DNA from: JBMYTN01 sp049604415
Lineage (GTDB): Bacteria > Pseudomonadota > Alphaproteobacteria > Rhodospirillales > Rhodospirillaceae
Assembly: GCA_049604415.1 (NCBI GenBank)
Contig: JBMYTN010000008.1
Span: 65,821 to 129,820, forward strand
DNA: 64,000 bases
Direction of reading: 5' to 3'
Shown: positions 60,756 through 64,000 of the stretch, piece after piece
Layout of the letters: each line of letters starts with the position of its first letter
Position numbering within the stretch: position 1 is the stretch's first letter
The notes under the pieces: generated by a model
What the model was told of the DNA's origin: nothing
The model's input: the letters and a program-made list of their open reading frames with translations, nothing else
The model's database searches: none
Position numbers and translations under genes: made by a program

Positions 60756-61447
60756 ACTGTTCGATCAACGCCTTCGCTGGCGGCTTCCGGGGCCGCAGGC
60801 TCTTCGCGTTTCGGCCCACCCCTGGACACCACCACCATGGCCGCGCGCAGCAGACGGCCCTGGATCACATAGCCATCTTGATAGACCTGGATCACGGTCC
60901 CGGCGGGCACGGCGGTGTTTTCCACTTCCTGCACCGCTTGGTGGAAATTGGGGTCAAACGGCTGGTTCAGGCTGTCAACCCGGGTCACCCCATGGCCAGA
61001 CAAGGCCTTTTGCAGCTCCTGCTCGGTCATTTCAACGCCGACGGCCAGATTGTTCAGCGCCGGATTGGCTTGGCGTTCCTGGGGCGGAGCCGCAAGCAGG
61101 GCCCGTTGCAGATTGTCCGCCACCCCCAGCAGGCTTTTGGCGAAATTGGACACGGCGAATTTGCTGTTATCCTCGATTCGCTTGTCCGCCATCCGCTTGG
61201 CATTCTGGGCATCGGCCAGAGAGCGCAAATATTCCGCCTTGAACTTGTCGCGCTCTTCCTCGATCAGCCGCAGCTGCTCCTGCAGGGCCGCAACCAGATC
61301 CGGCCCGTCATCGACCGGCTCGTCCATGGGCTCGGCAGCCGCCTCCATCGCCATGTCCCGATAGGCATCGGCCTCGGCATCGGCAGCGAACAGCTCCTCC
61401 GGCGGGGTCTGGTTGTCGGGTCTGGGGGGATCCATGCTTTGGGTCAT
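60752..61447 (-). CDS. grpE: Nucleotide exchange factor GrpE
   Basis: ADP-release factor for DnaK. 231 aa from ATG 61447. Long N-terminal coiled coil (LVAALQEQLRLIEEERDKFK, AEYLRSLADAQNAKRMADKR), then FAVSNFAKSLLGVADNLQRA and the beta-domain FDPNFHQAVQEVENTAVPAG… VYQDGYVIQGRLLRAAMVVV. The N-terminal acidic/Met-rich lead is slightly extended. Downstream of hrcA in the same direction, the common alphaproteobacterial order. Confidence 0.97.
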   Translation of the reverse strand: MTQSMDPPRPDNQTPPEELFAADAEADAYRDMAMEAAAEPMDEPVDDGPDLVAALQEQLRLIEEERDKFKAEYLRSLADAQNAKRMADKRIEDNSKFAVSNFAKSLLGVADNLQRALLAAPPQERQANPALNNLAVGVEMTEQELQKALSGHGVTRVDSLNQPFDPNFHQAVQEVENTAVPAGTVIQVYQDGYVIQGRLLRAAMVVVSRGGPKREEPAAPEAASEGVDRTV

Positions 61448-61614
61448 GGGGGGCTCTACTCCGTGCTTGCAATGGCCTTTGGGCGCGCTGTCCAGCGGGA
61501 ATATCCGGTCGCAAAGCAACGATCGGGACGCGCGGACCCATGCCAAGATGTCAATTTCTGCGGCTCATATGGGGTGCATACAACGCCAGTGCCGGGGTTT
61601 TTGGCAAAACCGGC

Positions 61615-62673
61615 TCAACCAATCAACCGGGTAATCACTTTCGAGGTGTAATCCACCAAAGGAATGATACGGCGATAATTGATCCGATTGGGTCCGATAA
61701 CGCCAATGGCCCCGATGATTTCCTCGCGCCCGTTTTGATAGGGCGCGACGATCATCGAGATCCCGGACATGGAAAACAGGTCATTTTCCGCCCCGATGAA
61801 AATCTGCACCCCTTCTGCGGAATGGACCAGCTCCAGGATCCGCAAGGCCTGCTCCTTGGTCTCCAGGGTTTCAAACAGACTGCGAATGGCGCTGAGATCG
61901 TTCAAAGCGGTGACATCGGCGAGCAAATGCGATTGCCCGCGCACGATCAGCTCACCGCTTTTGTCATCGCCAGTCCAGGTGGCCAAACCGGCCTCCACCA
62001 CCTTTTCCGCCAGCACATCCAACTCACCACGCTGGGTTTCCAGCTCCTTGAGGATCCGCTCGCGGACCTCCTTCAAAGTGTGGCCGGTCAGCCGGGCGTT
62101 GAGATAGTTCGACGCCTGGGTCAGGGCCGATTGCGGCAGGCCCTGGGGCACTTCAATGACCCGGTTTTCCACCAAACCGGTTTCGGAAATGGTGACCGCC
62201 AAGGCCCGGCCCGGCCCCAAAGGCACAAATTCGATATGCTTTAGGCCATGGTCATTGGACGGGGCCAGCACCAAACCGGCGCAGTGGGACAGGCCGGAGA
62301 GCACGCTGGTGGCCTCTTCCAGCATGTTTTCCAGGCTTTTGCCCGACGTCTGGCATTGGGAATCAATCCGGGCTCGCTCATCGGGGCTCAGGCCGCCCAG
62401 CTCCAACAAACCGGAGACAAACAGCCGCAAGCCTTCCTCAGTGGGCAGCCGTCCTGCGGAGGTGTGCGGGGCGTAAAGCAGGCCCATTTCCTCCAGATCA
62501 GCCATCACATTGCGGATCGTGGCCGGGGACAGGCTGACCGAAAGCTTGCGCGACAGGGTCCGGGAGCCAACGGGCTCTCCGGTTTCGACATAGGTGTCGA
62601 CGATCTGGCCAAAAATGGCCCTGGAGCGTTCATCCAGCTCCGACAACCCCGTATCCCGCGGTAAGTCGACCAT
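61615..62673 (-). CDS. hrcA: Heat-inducible transcription repressor HrcA
   Basis: CIRCE-binding repressor. 352 aa. N-terminal winged helix (RSRAIFGQIVDTYVETGEPV, SRTLSRKLSVSLSPATIRNV, MADLEEMGLLYAPHTSAGRL), GAF-like middle, and C-terminal IGVIGPNRINYRRIIPLVDY, all diagnostic. Upstream of grpE by 167 bp. Divergent from rph. Its operator candidate here is at 58897-58923; in many alphaproteobacteria the main target is groESL. Confidence 0.97.
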   Translation of the reverse strand: MVDLPRDTGLSELDERSRAIFGQIVDTYVETGEPVGSRTLSRKLSVSLSPATIRNVMADLEEMGLLYAPHTSAGRLPTEEGLRLFVSGLLELGGLSPDERARIDSQCQTSGKSLENMLEEATSVLSGLSHCAGLVLAPSNDHGLKHIEFVPLGPGRALAVTISETGLVENRVIEVPQGLPQSALTQASNYLNARLTGHTLKEVRERILKELETQRGELDVLAEKVVEAGLATWTGDDKSGELIVRGQSHLLADVTALNDLSAIRSLFETLETKEQALRILELVHSAEGVQIFIGAENDLFSMSGISMIVAPYQNGREEIIGAIGVIGPNRINYRRIIPLVDYTSKVITRLIG

Positions 62674-62901
62674 AGGGGTCTGCGCCTCCGGCTCCCTGAT
62701 CCATCCGAAATCTAAAGTTAGGGGGAGACAAAATACCGGTCAACGCCCAGCAAAGCCCCATCGCGCCCGAAGCTTACTTGCCTCGAGGCATCCATTTGCG
62801 TATTGGCTGTAGGATCACGGATCAATACAGGGCCGCGTTGCAGCGCGCTCCGGCCTGCCATGGCGCTCTCGCCCATGGCCGCCAGCAAGAAAGGACTGCC
62901 A

Positions 62902-63627
62902 ATGCGACCCTCCGGACGGGCTGCCAATGAACTGCGCCAAGTGATCTTGGAACCCGGCTTTGCCAAATATGCCGAGGGCTCCTGCCTGGCCCGGTTTGGC
63001 GAAACCCATGTGCTGTGCGCCGCCACCGTCGAAGAGCGCCCGCCATCCTGGATGCGCGGCCAAGGCCGGGGCTGGGTCACGGCGGAATATGGCATGCTGC
63101 CACGCTCCACCCACAGCCGCACGGATCGAGAGGCCGCACGCGGCAAACAATCCGGGCGGACCCAGGAAATCCAACGGCTGATCGGGCGGTCCTTGCGCGC
63201 CGTGGTCGACCTGCAGGGCCTGGGCGAGCGGCAAATTCGCCTGGATTGCGATGTGCTGCAAGCCGATGGCGGCACCCGGACCGCCGCCATCACCGGATCC
63301 TGGGTTGCCTTGCGATTGGCGCTGGAAAAGCTCAAATCCCAAGGCCTGATCGAGGCGATCCCGTTGATTGATAATGTCGCTGCGATCAGTTGTGGTCTTT
63401 ACAACGGCGTTCCCGTACTCGATCTGGATTATCAGGAAGACAGCAATGCCGAGGCCGACGCCAATTTCGTTCTGACCGCCAGAGCCGGAATTGTCGAGAT
63501 CCAAGGCACCGCCGAAAAGGACCCGTTTGATGAGGCCGCCTTCCTGGCTTTGCTGGCCCTGGCCAAGCAAGGCGTGGCCGAATTGACCGCAATACAGAAT
63601 GCCGTAGTGGAGAGCGCCCTTTCATGA
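62902..63627 (+). CDS. rph: Ribonuclease PH
   Basis: Phosphate-dependent 3'-5' exoribonuclease that trims tRNA precursors. 241 aa. MRPSGRAANELRQVILEPGF start, CAATVEERPPSWMRGQGRGW, TAEYGMLPRSTHSRTDREAA, GRSLRAVVDLQGLGERQIRL, CDVLQADGGTRTAAITGSWV and EIQGTAEKDPFDEAAFLAL are all as in the family. AAGGA lies 8 nt before ATG 62902. Its stop overlaps rdgB (ATGA). Confidence 0.98.
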   Translation: MRPSGRAANELRQVILEPGFAKYAEGSCLARFGETHVLCAATVEERPPSWMRGQGRGWVTAEYGMLPRSTHSRTDREAARGKQSGRTQEIQRLIGRSLRAVVDLQGLGERQIRLDCDVLQADGGTRTAAITGSWVALRLALEKLKSQGLIEAIPLIDNVAAISCGLYNGVPVLDLDYQEDSNAEADANFVLTARAGIVEIQGTAEKDPFDEAAFLALLALAKQGVAELTAIQNAVVESALS

Positions 63628-64000
63628 CGTTGGACAGCCCCCAAAGCGCCGCACGTCCGTTTGATGCCCCAATGATCGTGGTCGCCAGCCACAATGCGGG
63701 GAAAGTCAAAGAAATCGGTGCCTTGCTGGCCCCTTTTAAGGTCGTTGCGCAATCCGCTGCCGCCCTGGATCTGATCGAACCGGAAGAAACCGGCAGCAGC
63801 TTCATCGAAAATGCGATCCTGAAAGCCAAAGCAGCGGCCATGGAGGCGGAACTGCCCGCTCTGGCCGATGATTCCGGCTTGGCGGTCACGGCGTTGAACG
63901 GCGAGCCGGGGATTTATTCCGCGCGCTGGGCCGGACCGGATCGGGATTTCGGCAGGGCCATGGAGCGGATCAATACCGAGCTGGGCGATCAGGCCGACCG
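63624..64000 (+). CDS. rdgB: RdgB/HAM1 non-canonical purine NTP pyrophosphatase (5' part)
   Basis: House-cleaning pyrophosphatase for dITP/XTP. The first 125 codons are in the window; about 75 are missing. Seen: IVVASHNAGKVKEIGALL (nucleotide-binding SxNxxKxxE-like start), FIENAILKAKAAAMEAELPA, LADDSGLAVTALNGEPGIYS and ARWAGPDRDF. ATG overlaps the rph stop codon, the usual rph-rdgB coupling. Confidence 0.95.
   Translation, partial: MTLDSPQSAARPFDAPMIVVASHNAGKVKEIGALLAPFKVVAQSAAALDLIEPEETGSSFIENAILKAKAAAMEAELPALADDSGLAVTALNGEPGIYSARWAGPDRDFGRAMERINTELGDQAD

Overview
The window is GC-rich chromosomal DNA of an alphaproteobacterium, most likely a Rhodospirillales-type organism. The support is the set and order of conserved genes: lptC-lptA-lptB-rpoN-ptsN, the rph/rdgB block divergent from hrcA-grpE, dnaJ-dnaK, an oxygen-dependent (CobN-type) cobalamin pathway, a DUF2336 protein, TIGR02186, and an L-malyl-CoA lyase beside accA. 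LPS export genes show a Gram-negative envelope. I saw no rRNA, tRNA, CRISPR array or prophage.

Layout. 1-5673: the 5' part of an Ada-like regulator/DNA repair gene, nth, and the lpoA-like gene divergent from rsmI-yraN-dolP-like-sirB1. 5794-11977: gshB, a MaoC-like gene, the biotin ECF transporter bioM-bioN-bioY, then an acyl-CoA-ligase-like gene and a thiolase-like gene that lacks the second catalytic cysteine. 12195-18334: TauE/SafE and TIGR02186 membrane proteins, a stress protein, an Nfu-type Fe-S protein, a nitroreductase, a D-Ala-D-Ala dipeptidase, tsaB and rimI. 18366-25588: mostly minus-strand genes (hydrolase-OsmC fusion, cyclic-nucleotide-binding protein, LigB-type dioxygenase, rpmB and three unrecognised genes, two of them for membrane proteins). 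25885-28954: a NUDIX gene whose 3' end is duplicated as a 23-bp direct repeat around a more A+T-rich restriction-modification island (C5 methyltransferase plus NgoMIV-type endonuclease). 29145-32982: L-malyl-CoA lyase, accA, a Crp/Fnr regulator with a DUF2892 membrane protein, and a LysE exporter. 32999-43721, minus strand: lepA, DUF1007, an RcnA-like metal transporter, cobN, cobO, a SYLF protein and cobQ, a nearly gapless cobalt/B12 block behind lepA. 43935-46858: a DUF2336 protein overlapping a PAS histidine kinase. 47240-54106: ptsN, rpoN, lptB, lptA, lptC, kdsD, transcribed toward lower coordinates. 54357-64000: rnd, dnaJ, dnaK, a short DUF1178 protein, DUF1848 plus a small unknown gene, grpE, hrcA, rph and the beginning of rdgB.

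Functional themes: envelope biogenesis (LPS transport, KDO precursor, RpoN/PtsN), protein quality control (DnaK, DnaJ, GrpE, HrcA with a CIRCE-like site), cofactor supply (biotin uptake, cobalt insertion and adenosylation, glutathione, Fe-S), and acyl-CoA metabolism.

The non-coding DNA holds several repeat families: a 55-bp REP-like palindrome in three copies, a ~270-bp MITE-like element ending at the ptsN stop codon, a related ~100-bp element next to dnaJ, and repeat-like insertions inside two coding regions (rimI and the RcnA-like transporter).

All calls come from reading the sequence; no database search was run.
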